From contig JAIRZV010000071.1 of NCBI GenBank assembly GCA_031267055.1, positions 1 to 7,671 on the forward strand: a stretch of 7,671 bases of DNA. The letters run 5' to 3'. The notes under the pieces are model-generated. The model was not told where the DNA came from. It made no database searches and saw nothing but the letters and a program-made list of their open reading frames with translations. The stretch's first letter is position 1; each line of letters starts with the position of its first letter. The DNA comes from Candidatus Margulisiibacteriota bacterium (GTDB taxonomy: Bacteria; Margulisbacteria; Termititenacia; Termititenacales; Termititenacaceae). The position numbers and the translations under genes were made by a program. Shown here in pieces: positions 1 to 5,609 of the stretch.

Positions 1-81
1 AGCGGTTTTCAAGCTGTGTTTGTGGTTTACGGTTTGGTCATTATGTTTCTGGGCAATAATCAAGTGAGCGAGCTGGTCTGA
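1..81 (+). CDS. C-terminal end of an unidentified, probably membrane protein (partial)
   Basis: Reading frame 1 is open from the first base to a TGA at 79-81 and encodes 26 residues. The segment FQAVFVVYGLVIMFLG is strongly hydrophobic and looks like a final transmembrane helix, followed by a short polar tail ending SELV. The stop shares one base with the tldD start (TGATG), so the two genes are probably cotranscribed and translationally coupled. Too little is visible to name a family. The frame call is supported mainly by this junction and by the hydrophobic composition. Confidence 0.6.
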   Translation, partial: SGFQAVFVVYGLVIMFLGNNQVSELV

Positions 82-1442
82 TGCTGGAGCAAAAGATTGT
101 GCAAAAAACTTTAGAGACCGCGTTGCGGGCCGGTCATCAATTTGCCGAGCTGTTTGCGGAATACAAAACGGCTTTTTCGGCCGGTTTGGACAATGGCCGA
201 TTGGAACGGATCCGTTCCGGTGTGGACTGCGGCTGCGGTTTTCGCATTATCAATGGCGCGAAAACTTATTATGGCTTTGTTAATTCCCTGTGCGCGGCGG
301 ATATTTTGGATTTGGCCAAAAGGGTCAGTGCGCTAGCCGCGCAGTCCGGTAAAAAAACTTTGGCGGATTTCTCGCGGAAAAATTATCAAACCGCGCCGGA
401 TAAAAAAACCGTCGCTGAGAAAATCGAGCTGATCCGTACCGCGGAAAAAGCCGCGCGCCGGTTTTCTAAAAAAATCTGTCAGGTGACGGCGCGTCTCGGC
501 GAGAGCGAGCAGAAAATTTTTGTCGCCAACACCGCCGGAGTCTGGAGCGAGGACACACGGGCGCGCCGGAGATTTTTGGCGCAATGCGTGGCCAAGCAGG
601 GCGGTGATTTGCAGACTGGTTATGAAACAGCAGGTTTTAGCGGCGGCTGGGGAGATTTTACTGCTAAACACGCGGCTGATCTGGCCGAAACCGCCGCTGC
701 GCGGGCGACACTGTTGCTCTCCGCACAAAAAGCTCCGGCTGGCGCCATGCCGGTGGTCTTGAGTGGCGAGGCCGGCGGCACGATGATCCACGAAGCCTGC
801 GGTCATGCGCTGGAAGCGGATTTTATTTACAAGAAAACCTCGATCTTTGCGGACACACTTGGCACACAATTGTTCCCAAAATGTGTCACGATAATTGATG
901 ACGGTACGCTGGCTGGTCTGTACGGCACGGCGGCTTGCGACGATGAAGGCACTCCGGCAAAACAAAATATTTTAATCAACGCCGGCAAAGTCAGCGGATT
1001 TATGAATGACCGTCTGTACGCTGGTTTGCTAAAGCAGCCTCTGTCCGGCAACGGCCGCCGTGAATCGTATCGTTACGCGCCCATGCCGCGCATGACCAAC
1101 ACTTATCTGGCCTCCGGTACGGACAATCCGGCAAAAATCATTCGCTCGGTAGACAGAGGTCTTTTTGTCAAAAAACTTGGCGGCGGCCAGGTCGATGTCA
1201 CCAACGGCAATTTTGTTTTTGAAGTGACCGAGGGCTATTTGCTGCAAGACGGCGAGATCGGTCGGCCGGTGCGCGGCGCGACGCTGGTCGGCAGCGGCAG
1301 CGCGGTTTTAAAAAGCATTGACATGGTCGGTAATGATCTGCATTTTATTTCCGGCGTGTGCGGCAAAGGTCAAACTGCGCCAGTTTCCGACGGACAGCCG
1401 ACCGTGCGCATTCCGTCCCTGATCGTGGGAGGACAGCAATAA
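81..1442 (+). CDS. tldD: TldD, catalytic subunit of the TldD/TldE metalloprotease
   Basis: The product is 453 residues, the normal length for TldD. It is the zinc-bearing half of the cytoplasmic TldD/TldE heterodimer, which in Escherichia coli degrades unfolded peptides, helps mature microcin B17 and turns over the CcdA antitoxin. The HExxxH-type zinc motif HEACGH is at residues 237-242. The third ligand is expected to be Cys427 in the C-terminal CGKGQ segment, matching the conserved cysteine of the family. Other family hallmarks are DDEGTP (287-292), the NGRRESY region (324-330), PMPRMTNTY (334-342), GGGQVD (367-372) and MVGNDL (415-420). The start ATG overlaps the upstream stop, and no strong Shine-Dalgarno is seen, so coupling is likely. 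The stop overlaps the tldE start by one base (TAATG). All catalytic features look intact. The family assignment is secure; the physiological substrate in this organism is unknown. Confidence 0.95.
   Translation: MLEQKIVQKTLETALRAGHQFAELFAEYKTAFSAGLDNGRLERIRSGVDCGCGFRIINGAKTYYGFVNSLCAADILDLAKRVSALAAQSGKKTLADFSRKNYQTAPDKKTVAEKIELIRTAEKAARRFSKKICQVTARLGESEQKIFVANTAGVWSEDTRARRRFLAQCVAKQGGDLQTGYETAGFSGGWGDFTAKHAADLAETAAARATLLLSAQKAPAGAMPVVLSGEAGGTMIHEACGHALEADFIYKKTSIFADTLGTQLFPKCVTIIDDGTLAGLYGTAACDDEGTPAKQNILINAGKVSGFMNDRLYAGLLKQPLSGNGRRESYRYAPMPRMTNTYLASGTDNPAKIIRSVDRGLFVKKLGGGQVDVTNGNFVFEVTEGYLLQDGEIGRPVRGATLVGSGSAVLKSIDMVGNDLHFISGVCGKGQTAPVSDGQPTVRIPSLIVGGQQ
1427..1433 (+). promoter_or_regulatory. 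Ribosome binding site deciding the tldE start
   Basis: GGGAGGA lies 8 bases before the ATG at 1442. This fixes that ATG as the tldE start rather than an in-frame ATG 28 codons upstream inside tldD. The site lies within the last codons of tldD. Confidence 0.8.
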
Positions 1443-2791
1443 TGGAAAAATTGGCTTTAAAAAAATACTTGCAATATGCCCGTCAGCAAGGCGCGGACGA
1501 GGCGGAGATTTTTCTGACCAACAGTCGTGAGGAAAGCGTGGTCGTGCGCCAGGGAGTGTTGGAAAAAGTCGAATCAGCCGGCGATCGCGGTTTGGCGGTC
1601 AGAGTTATCTGCCAAAAACGCGCTGGATTTGCCTACACTTCGGCTCTGACCGACGCGGATATTTTACGAACTGTGGATATGGCGTTGACGAACGCCGGTT
1701 ATGCCGAACGCGATAAATTTCTGGGTCTGCCTAAACCGGACACTTCGGCTCCGCTCAGTGTCCGAAGAGCGTTGCGAATTTATGCTCCATCTATGGCTAG
1801 GTTGTCTTTGCCGCAACTGGCGGACTGGGCCAGACATGCTGAGAGCGCGGCCTATGCTTTGGACAGCCGGATTTATGCCACAGAGTCCGCGGCGGCTTTT
1901 GCCGCGTCAGGTGAGACGCGTCTGGTAAATACGCATGGCATTGACGCGCGTGGCCGGAAGACTTTGTGCGGTCTCTCGCTGGAGATCGCCGCAAAATCCG
2001 GCGCCAAAATGGAAGCGGCTTATGATTTTCGCTATGCGGTGTCTCCCGCCAAGATTGCTCCGGAAAAAATCGGCCGCCGCGCTGCCGAACGCGCGGTGCG
2101 TATGCTCGACGCTGTGCCTGCGCAAACCGGCAAATATGATCTGCTTTTGACGCCGTCCGTAGCCCGGGATTTTTTGTCGGTCTTGGCCGAGCTTTTCAGC
2201 GCGGAAAATGTCCTGCGCCAAAGGTCGCTTTTCCGTGGCAAACTCGGTAAACAGGTGGCTTCGGCCAAAGTTACGCTCATCGACGATCCGTTTTTGCCGG
2301 CCTTGAGCGGCTCTTTTCTCTACGACGGCGAGGGTGTGCCCGGCCGCAAAAGAGTTCTCATTAAAAACGGCCGGCTGAGTGATCTTCTTTATGATGTGCA
2401 TTCCGCGCGCGAAAGCGGCGTGAAACACGCAGGCAATACCGCGCGCGCCTCGATTTTCAGCGAGCCAATTATCGGCGCGAGCAATCTTTATTTTCAGCGT
2501 GGCAAGCTGACCAAACCAGAGATTGTCAAAAATATCGACCGCGGTGTCCTGATCGAGAACATCATGGGATTGCACACGGCCGATCCGGTGTCCGGCGAGT
2601 TTTCTTTTGGCGCGGCCGGACAGCTCATCAAGAACGGCAAATTGGCTGAGCCGGTCAAAGACATGGCGATCGCTGGCAATCTGGTGGATTTATTGAAATC
2701 TGTCAAAGCCTGCGGCAGTGATTTGGAGTTTTCAGGGCATCATGGCGCGCCGAGTGTTTGGATCACTGATATTATGGTGGCGGGGAAATAA
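1442..2791 (+). CDS. tldE: TldE (PmbA), non-catalytic partner subunit of TldD
   Basis: The product is 449 residues from the ATG at 1442, which has a strong ribosome binding site and overlaps the tldD stop. It is a TldD/PmbA-family protein without the HExxxH zinc motif, as expected for TldE (PmbA). TldE forms the heterodimer shell and helps bind substrate while TldD supplies the metal. Family features include the N-terminal GADEAEIF segment (residues 18-25), the RGLAVRV strand (about 48-54), the central FLYDGEGVPGRKRVLIKNG region, and the C-terminal block ending FSGHHGAPSVWITDIMVAGK. A longer frame opens at 1358 but would overlap tldD by 85 bases and adds residues foreign to the family. It forms an operon with tldD. 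It converges on the regulator gene, with 7 bp between stop codons and no visible terminator hairpin. Confidence 0.94.
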   Translation: MEKLALKKYLQYARQQGADEAEIFLTNSREESVVVRQGVLEKVESAGDRGLAVRVICQKRAGFAYTSALTDADILRTVDMALTNAGYAERDKFLGLPKPDTSAPLSVRRALRIYAPSMARLSLPQLADWARHAESAAYALDSRIYATESAAAFAASGETRLVNTHGIDARGRKTLCGLSLEIAAKSGAKMEAAYDFRYAVSPAKIAPEKIGRRAAERAVRMLDAVPAQTGKYDLLLTPSVARDFLSVLAELFSAENVLRQRSLFRGKLGKQVASAKVTLIDDPFLPALSGSFLYDGEGVPGRKRVLIKNGRLSDLLYDVHSARESGVKHAGNTARASIFSEPIIGASNLYFQRGKLTKPEIVKNIDRGVLIENIMGLHTADPVSGEFSFGAAGQLIKNGKLAEPVKDMAIAGNLVDLLKSVKACGSDLEFSGHHGAPSVWITDIMVAGK

Positions 2792-2798
2792 GCAAGAA

Positions 2799-3116
2799 CT
2801 AATACTTCCGAATAAAACTCCCGATAATTTCCGGCAGCTTGGCAATGATGTCCTCGCGGATGACGGGCGGTATGGCTAGCAGATTTGATTTTTTTCGGTA
2901 AGAGTTGCGCGTTTCCCAAAAAAGCGAGTACGCTGGCACGCGCAAAACCCCGGCGATTTTTTCGACAGCTTCTACCGAAGGAAATTTGCGCCCCATTTCT
3001 ATCTCGGCGATGTAAGTGGAAGACATCTCGCAGTCCAGCGAAAGCTGCATTTGAGAAAGCTGTCGGCCTTTGCGCAGTTTCTTTAGGTTGCCAATAAAGG
3101 TCTGTCTTAAAGACAT
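2799..3116 (-). CDS. XRE-family helix-turn-helix transcriptional regulator
   Basis: The product is 105 residues. The N-terminal domain (about residues 6-66) is a typical XRE/Cro-CI fold: the LRKGRQLSQMQLSLD segment gives helices 1-2, SSTYIAEIE (32-40) is the likely recognition helix, followed by MGRKFPSVEAVEKIAGVLRV and a closing SLF. It resembles the restriction-modification controller (C-protein) type more than the large phage CI type, having no peptidase or ligand domain. The C-terminal 40 residues are basic then hydrophobic (LPEIIGSFIRK) and may aid dimerisation. The gene is divergent from the tail-collar-like gene, with two palindromes of shared half-site TGTCTTA around its promoter. I infer that it represses both the collar gene and itself. 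No convincing Shine-Dalgarno precedes the ATG, and the likely promoter would start transcription about at the ATG. No restriction or other phage gene is nearby. Confidence 0.88.
   Translation of the reverse strand: MSLRQTFIGNLKKLRKGRQLSQMQLSLDCEMSSTYIAEIEMGRKFPSVEAVEKIAGVLRVPAYSLFWETRNSYRKKSNLLAIPPVIREDIIAKLPEIIGSFIRKY
3103..3115. promoter_or_regulatory. Small palindrome over the XRE gene start, candidate autoregulatory operator
   Basis: TGTCTT-A-AAGACA is a perfect 13-bp palindrome centred at 3109. It covers the second to fifth codons of the XRE gene and touches its start codon. The half-site TGTCTTA is the same as the outer part of each arm of the 39-bp palindrome 60 bp away. A partial copy (TCTCTTATA, one mismatch to TGTCTTATA) lies at 3119-3127 over the predicted minus-strand -10. 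The shared half-site points to binding by the same protein, most simply the XRE product. This is an inference from sequence. Confidence 0.55.
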
Positions 3117-3121
3117 AATCT

Positions 3122-3151
3122 CTTATAAACTATGGTTAATGGCCTTGACAA
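3122..3151 (-). promoter_or_regulatory. Candidate promoter of the XRE regulator
   Basis: On the minus strand, TTGTCA (3151-3146) is followed after 18 bases by TATAAG (3127-3122), each matching five of six consensus positions. Its -35 overlaps the -35 of the divergent collar promoter by five bases. Transcription would begin about 6-7 bases after the -10, at or next to the ATG at 3116, giving a leaderless or nearly leaderless message. Confidence 0.5.
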
Positions 3152-3172
3152 ATGTCTTATAGCCACTATAAT
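3145..3172 (+). promoter_or_regulatory. Near-consensus sigma70 promoter of the tail-collar-like gene
   Basis: A perfect TTGACA (3145-3150) is followed after 16 bases by a perfect TATAAT (3167-3172). Both hexamers match the housekeeping consensus exactly, so the promoter should be strong when unbound. The spacer and -10 lie inside the 39-bp palindrome, whose centre base (3170) is within the -10, so a bound repressor would occlude RNA polymerase. Transcription should start near 3179, about 30 bases before the ATG. Confidence 0.8.
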
Positions 3173-3189
3173 AATGGCTATAAGACATT
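3151..3189. promoter_or_regulatory. 39-bp near-perfect palindromic operator
   Basis: Arms AATGTCTTATAGCCA (3151-3165) and TGGCTATAAGACATT (3175-3189) are perfect 15-base inverted repeats. The interior 3167-3173 is also self-complementary, so only the pair 3166/3174 breaks symmetry over 39 bases. It spans from just after the -35 to about 10 bases past the expected transcription start of the collar gene. Because that start falls inside the right arm, the repeat cannot fold as a hairpin in the message, so it is best read as a DNA operator for a dimer or tetramer. The XRE product encoded alongside is the obvious candidate ligand. Confidence 0.82.
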
Positions 3190-3210
3190 AAAAATAAAGG
3201 GGGATTTTAT

Positions 3211-4023
3211 ATGACTAGAATTTTACAGACCAAAATAGCCAGAGGCGAACCGATGCTGGCGGACGATATTTTGCATTTAACTTTTTTCCCGATCGGTGCG
3301 ATATTGATGTATGACGGCAGCAGTTGGACGGATAATGTTACTCTCAGGGGCTGGTACAGATGCGACGCTACCAATGCCGCCGCGGGACTGACGCCGGACT
3401 TGACAGACAAATTTATAATGGGCGCCGCGGCCAGAGGAAATACCGGCGGCAATAACAACATTATATTGACTACAAACAACTTGCCGGCGCACAGCCACTC
3501 GTTGTCCGGGCTGGCCACCGACACGATTTCAGGGCATACGCATAATTATTCTGGAACATCCGGCAGTGGCACGAACCACAGTCACAGCTTATCCGGTATC
3601 AGAGTGACCGGTGGAGATCACAGTCATACTTTTAGCGGAAATTCTTTGGAAGGATATAGCCCGTATTTGCAATTTCCCAGCGAATGGAATGGCTACAATA
3701 AAGATAGTGGACGTTCTGGAATAATAACGGTAACAGAAACTGCGGAGGCTGATTGTGGTAGCGATGGGACACCGGATGTTGCCCTGCGGTTTAAAATAGC
3801 CTTTACTCCGTCCGGCACGATCAATAATGTTGGTCATAATCATACGTTGTCCGGCGATACAGGCAGTGAAAGCTCGCATATGCATTCTTATTCGGGGACT
3901 ACAGGAAGCGATGGTTCACATAAGCATGATGTTTCCGGCAGTGTGGACAATACCGGTTCGGGCACGGCTTTTGACAATCGGCCGAGTTATTACGCGCTGA
4001 TCTATATCCGTAAATGCGCGTGA
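3211..4023 (+). CDS. Phage tail-collar/short-fibre-like protein with seven His-X-His repeats
   Basis: The product is 270 residues, preceded by AAAGGGGG (3196-3203) 7 bases before the ATG. There is no signal peptide or transmembrane segment. Residues about 26-75 (FPIGAILMYDG, GWYRCD, TPDLTDKFIMGA) match the pattern of phage tail-collar domains, and the end (DNRPSYYALIYIRK, 255-268) matches their typical C-terminus. Between them are seven HxH motifs starting at residues 94, 109, 123, 137, 209, 223 and 237, six of them in the form xHxHxxSG. Spacing is 14 residues within each block (15 for the first). In the T4 long-tail-fibre tip, HxH motifs from three chains coordinate a row of iron ions, so a trimeric metal-stabilised needle is a reasonable inference here. 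A 65-residue segment (about 143-207) with no HxH separates the blocks and could be the exposed receptor-binding part. No baseplate, chaperone or other phage gene adjoins it. Arg AGA/AGG and Ile ATA codons are common, unlike in tldD. Function (adhesin, toxin-like tip, phage remnant) is unknown. Confidence 0.78.
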   Translation: MTRILQTKIARGEPMLADDILHLTFFPIGAILMYDGSSWTDNVTLRGWYRCDATNAAAGLTPDLTDKFIMGAAARGNTGGNNNIILTTNNLPAHSHSLSGLATDTISGHTHNYSGTSGSGTNHSHSLSGIRVTGGDHSHTFSGNSLEGYSPYLQFPSEWNGYNKDSGRSGIITVTETAEADCGSDGTPDVALRFKIAFTPSGTINNVGHNHTLSGDTGSESSHMHSYSGTTGSDGSHKHDVSGSVDNTGSGTAFDNRPSYYALIYIRKCA

Positions 4024-4026
4024 GGG

Positions 4027-4692
4027 TTACAGCTCCGAACGGACTTTTTTTATTTTTTCTTCCGCTTGTTTTTGGCGCCACTCATTTATAGCTTTGTGAT
4101 TGCCATTGAGCAAAACTTCCGGGACTTTTAAGCCGCGAAAATCCGCCGGACGGGTGTAGTGCGGATGATCAAAAGTTTCGCTGTCGTAAAAACTTTCGCT
4201 GATGATAGACTCCGCTTTGCCGACCACGCCGGGGAGCATCCGCGCGATACTGTCCAGCAGGACCAGCGCGGGTAATTCCCCGCCGGTCAGAACATAATCG
4301 CCGATCGAGATTTCATCTGTGACTAGCGGCATGATCCGCTCATCGACACCTTCGTAATGTCCGCAAATGACCGTGATATTTTTCTCGGCGGCCATTGCGC
4401 GCGCGAGTTTTTGCGTCCAAGGTCGTCCCTGCGGACTGGCCAGGATTACGCGACGTTTTTTGGGGAGTTTCAACGCGGCGAGGCAGTCATAAATCGGCTG
4501 CGCCAGCATGACCATGCCCGGTCCGCCGCCGAAAGGTTCGTCGTCAGTTTTGCGGTGTTTGTCCGCGGAGTAGTCGCGGATATTGACGACCTTGATTTCC
4601 AGCAATTTTTTTTTCTGCGCCCGTCCGATAATAGAGGCGTTGCAGTACGGCGTGATGACTGCGGGGAAAATCGTTAATATATTGAATTTCAT
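4027..4692 (-). CDS. trmD: tRNA (guanine37-N1)-methyltransferase TrmD
   Basis: The product is 221 residues. It methylates G37 of tRNAs reading CNN and related codons, using S-adenosylmethionine, which prevents +1 frameshifting. All SPOUT-family hallmarks are present: ILTIFP (5-10), TDDEPFGGGPGMVM (49-62), LASPQG (84-89), ICGHYEGVDERI (109-120), the knot segment IGDYVLTGGELPALVLLDSIARMLPGVVG (130-158), and FDHPHYTRP (174-182), where Asp175 aligns by motif with the catalytic aspartate. The C-terminus (GNHKAINEWRQKQAEEKIKKVRSEL) stops soon after the conserved GNH..I..WR helix, leaving it about 20-30 residues shorter than common homologues, which usually continue with a TxxRRPDLL-like tail. The ATG overlaps the rimM stop (ATGA), with GAGGA 9 bases upstream. 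rplS, which often follows trmD, is absent; the stop codon is 3 bp from that of the convergent collar-like gene. Confidence 0.96.
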   Translation of the reverse strand: MKFNILTIFPAVITPYCNASIIGRAQKKKLLEIKVVNIRDYSADKHRKTDDEPFGGGPGMVMLAQPIYDCLAALKLPKKRRVILASPQGRPWTQKLARAMAAEKNITVICGHYEGVDERIMPLVTDEISIGDYVLTGGELPALVLLDSIARMLPGVVGKAESIISESFYDSETFDHPHYTRPADFRGLKVPEVLLNGNHKAINEWRQKQAEEKIKKVRSEL

Positions 4693-5159
4693 ACTGAATA
4701 TTCCTCTAAATTTTTTAAATCAACTTTTATTGTAGCAGAAATCTCTTTGACAAAATTCGGCAGGAGCGGAATCAGGATTTCTTTATTATTGTTTTCGCGC
4801 CGTACAACTAAAATATCATGTGCCGGAGTTTGCAAAATGCCCGTGACGTTCCCGATAAAATTTTCATTTTGGTCATAAACTTTTTTTTGCCGGACATCTT
4901 CGTATAGAATTTTGTCCGGGGGCTTGACGACGCTTTCCGCTTTTTGACCGCGCAGTTTTTCCGCGGCGGTCAGCGAAGTTATTTCGGCCAGCTTGAGCAG
5001 AATATTGGTTTTGTGCGGCCGCGCGGCCAGCAAAGTGTATTCCTCTCCGCTGATGAAGATTTTAGGGATTTTAGAAAAATCAAAATCGCTGTACGGACAG
5101 TTGAGCTTCAGCTCGCCTTTAAGGCCGCGCGCGCCAACAATAACGCCCAGGTAATAAAT
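4689..5159 (-). CDS. rimM: Ribosome maturation factor RimM, apparently starting at an AUU codon
   Basis: RimM binds S19 and assists late assembly of the 30S head. Translated from 5159, the protein has 156 residues. The N-terminal RimM domain begins at once with YYLGVIVGARGLKGELKL (residues 2-19), and a PRC-barrel follows (about 82-150: ILYEDVRQKKVYD, GNVTGIL, DILVVRR, KEILIPLLPNFVKEI). The first in-frame ATG, GTG or TTG is a TTG at 5033-5031, residue 43, which would delete the conserved GxxGxxGxxK core. Upstream, the same frame is closed by the ylqD stop TAA at 5165-5163, leaving only AGC and then ATT (5159-5157) before the conserved domain. ATT lies 8 bases after a strong Shine-Dalgarno, so it is the best start. 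A base error turning ATG into ATT cannot be excluded. The gene lies in the rpsP operon; its stop overlaps the trmD ATG, so the two are coupled. Confidence 0.88.
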   Translation of the reverse strand: MYYLGVIVGARGLKGELKLNCPYSDFDFSKIPKIFISGEEYTLLAARPHKTNILLKLAEITSLTAAEKLRGQKAESVVKPPDKILYEDVRQKKVYDQNENFIGNVTGILQTPAHDILVVRRENNNKEILIPLLPNFVKEISATIKVDLKNLEEYSV

Positions 5160-5162
5160 GCT

Positions 5163-5585
5163 TTAGGCTCCTCTGATCTCCTGGATCACGCCATCTTTGA
5201 GCAGCACTTCGATGCCGCCCAGTTTTTTGTAAAGATTGTCGCCAGCTTTGACTGTCGTGATGCCCTGCACTGTGCCCTGCAAAAACTCCGAGCCGATTTT
5301 CAGTTCTTTGGCTTCGGCGATTTTCTTTTCCACATCAGCTTTGGCCAGTGTGGCCTGCTGTTTGTCCATGTTGATTTGCTGCACTATCGCGGACACTTGC
5401 TTGACGGTTTTCTCGCCTTGTTTTTTGAGATTTTCGACCAGCCGCTTGCCTTGCGTTTCCATATTGGCCAGCTGTGTATCCATATTTTTGATGGATTTTT
5501 CCAGCTCGCCCACTAAATATTTTTTGAACTCTTCCGTGACGATAACTTTGATAACTACATTTCTTTGTAAAGTCAGCTCTGCCAT
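5163..5585 (-). CDS. ylqD: YlqD family protein, coiled-coil, unknown function
   Basis: The product is 140 residues. It begins with a short beta-like segment (LTLQRNVVIKVIVTEEFKKYL), continues with a long charged helix from about residue 25 to 95 (GELEKSIKNMDTQLANME, LKKQGEKTVKQVSAIVQQINMDKQ, KADVEKKIAEAKEL) suited to a coiled coil, and ends with a small barrel-like region (GSEFLQGTVQGI, VKAGDNLYKKLGGIEVLLKDGVIQEI). This architecture and the position between khpA and rimM match YlqD of Bacillus, whose function is not established. GGGGGC (AAGGGGG) precedes the ATG by about 8 bases. The last codons contain the rimM ribosome binding site, so rimM translation probably depends on passage of ribosomes through ylqD. 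Confidence 0.85.
   Translation of the reverse strand: MAELTLQRNVVIKVIVTEEFKKYLVGELEKSIKNMDTQLANMETQGKRLVENLKKQGEKTVKQVSAIVQQINMDKQQATLAKADVEKKIAEAKELKIGSEFLQGTVQGITTVKAGDNLYKKLGGIEVLLKDGVIQEIRGA
5168..5174 (-). promoter_or_regulatory. Ribosome binding site deciding the rimM AUU start
   Basis: AGAGGAG on the minus strand lies within the last codons of ylqD and ends 8 bases before the ATT at 5159. No ATG, GTG or TTG occurs at a suitable distance in the rimM frame, so this site supports initiation at AUU. Confidence 0.7.
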
Positions 5586-5609
5586 AAAATGCCCCCTTTT
5601 TACTGTTTT

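Noticed and set aside
333..965. Long minus-strand open frame (210 codons) opposite tldD
   Set aside because: It is a shadow of tldD: it has no family-like motifs, and the plus strand carries an intact, motif-complete protein.
1907..2575. Long minus-strand open frame (222 codons) opposite tldE
   Set aside because: It shows no recognisable domain or convincing ribosome binding site, and lies wholly within tldE.
3211..4023. Collar-like protein as the variable protein of a diversity-generating retroelement
   Set aside because: There is no reverse transcriptase, template repeat or C-type-lectin-like C-terminus in the window.
2799..4023. XRE/collar pair as a toxin-antitoxin or restriction-modification unit
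   Set aside because: The partner protein has fibre-type motifs and no nuclease, methyltransferase or toxin fold signature; the resemblance is only in the XRE controller.
4033..4058. Possible terminator after the collar-like gene (TCCGAACGGA then a T-rich run)
   Set aside because: The stem would be 3-4 bp with a 2-4 base loop, too weak for an intrinsic terminator, and the T-run is explained by Lys codons of trmD on the other strand.
4944..5516. Plus-strand open frame (190 codons) across rimM and ylqD
   Set aside because: Its Phe-rich, repetitive composition is the mirror of the Lys/Glu-rich coiled coil on the other strand, and both minus-strand genes are supported by motifs.
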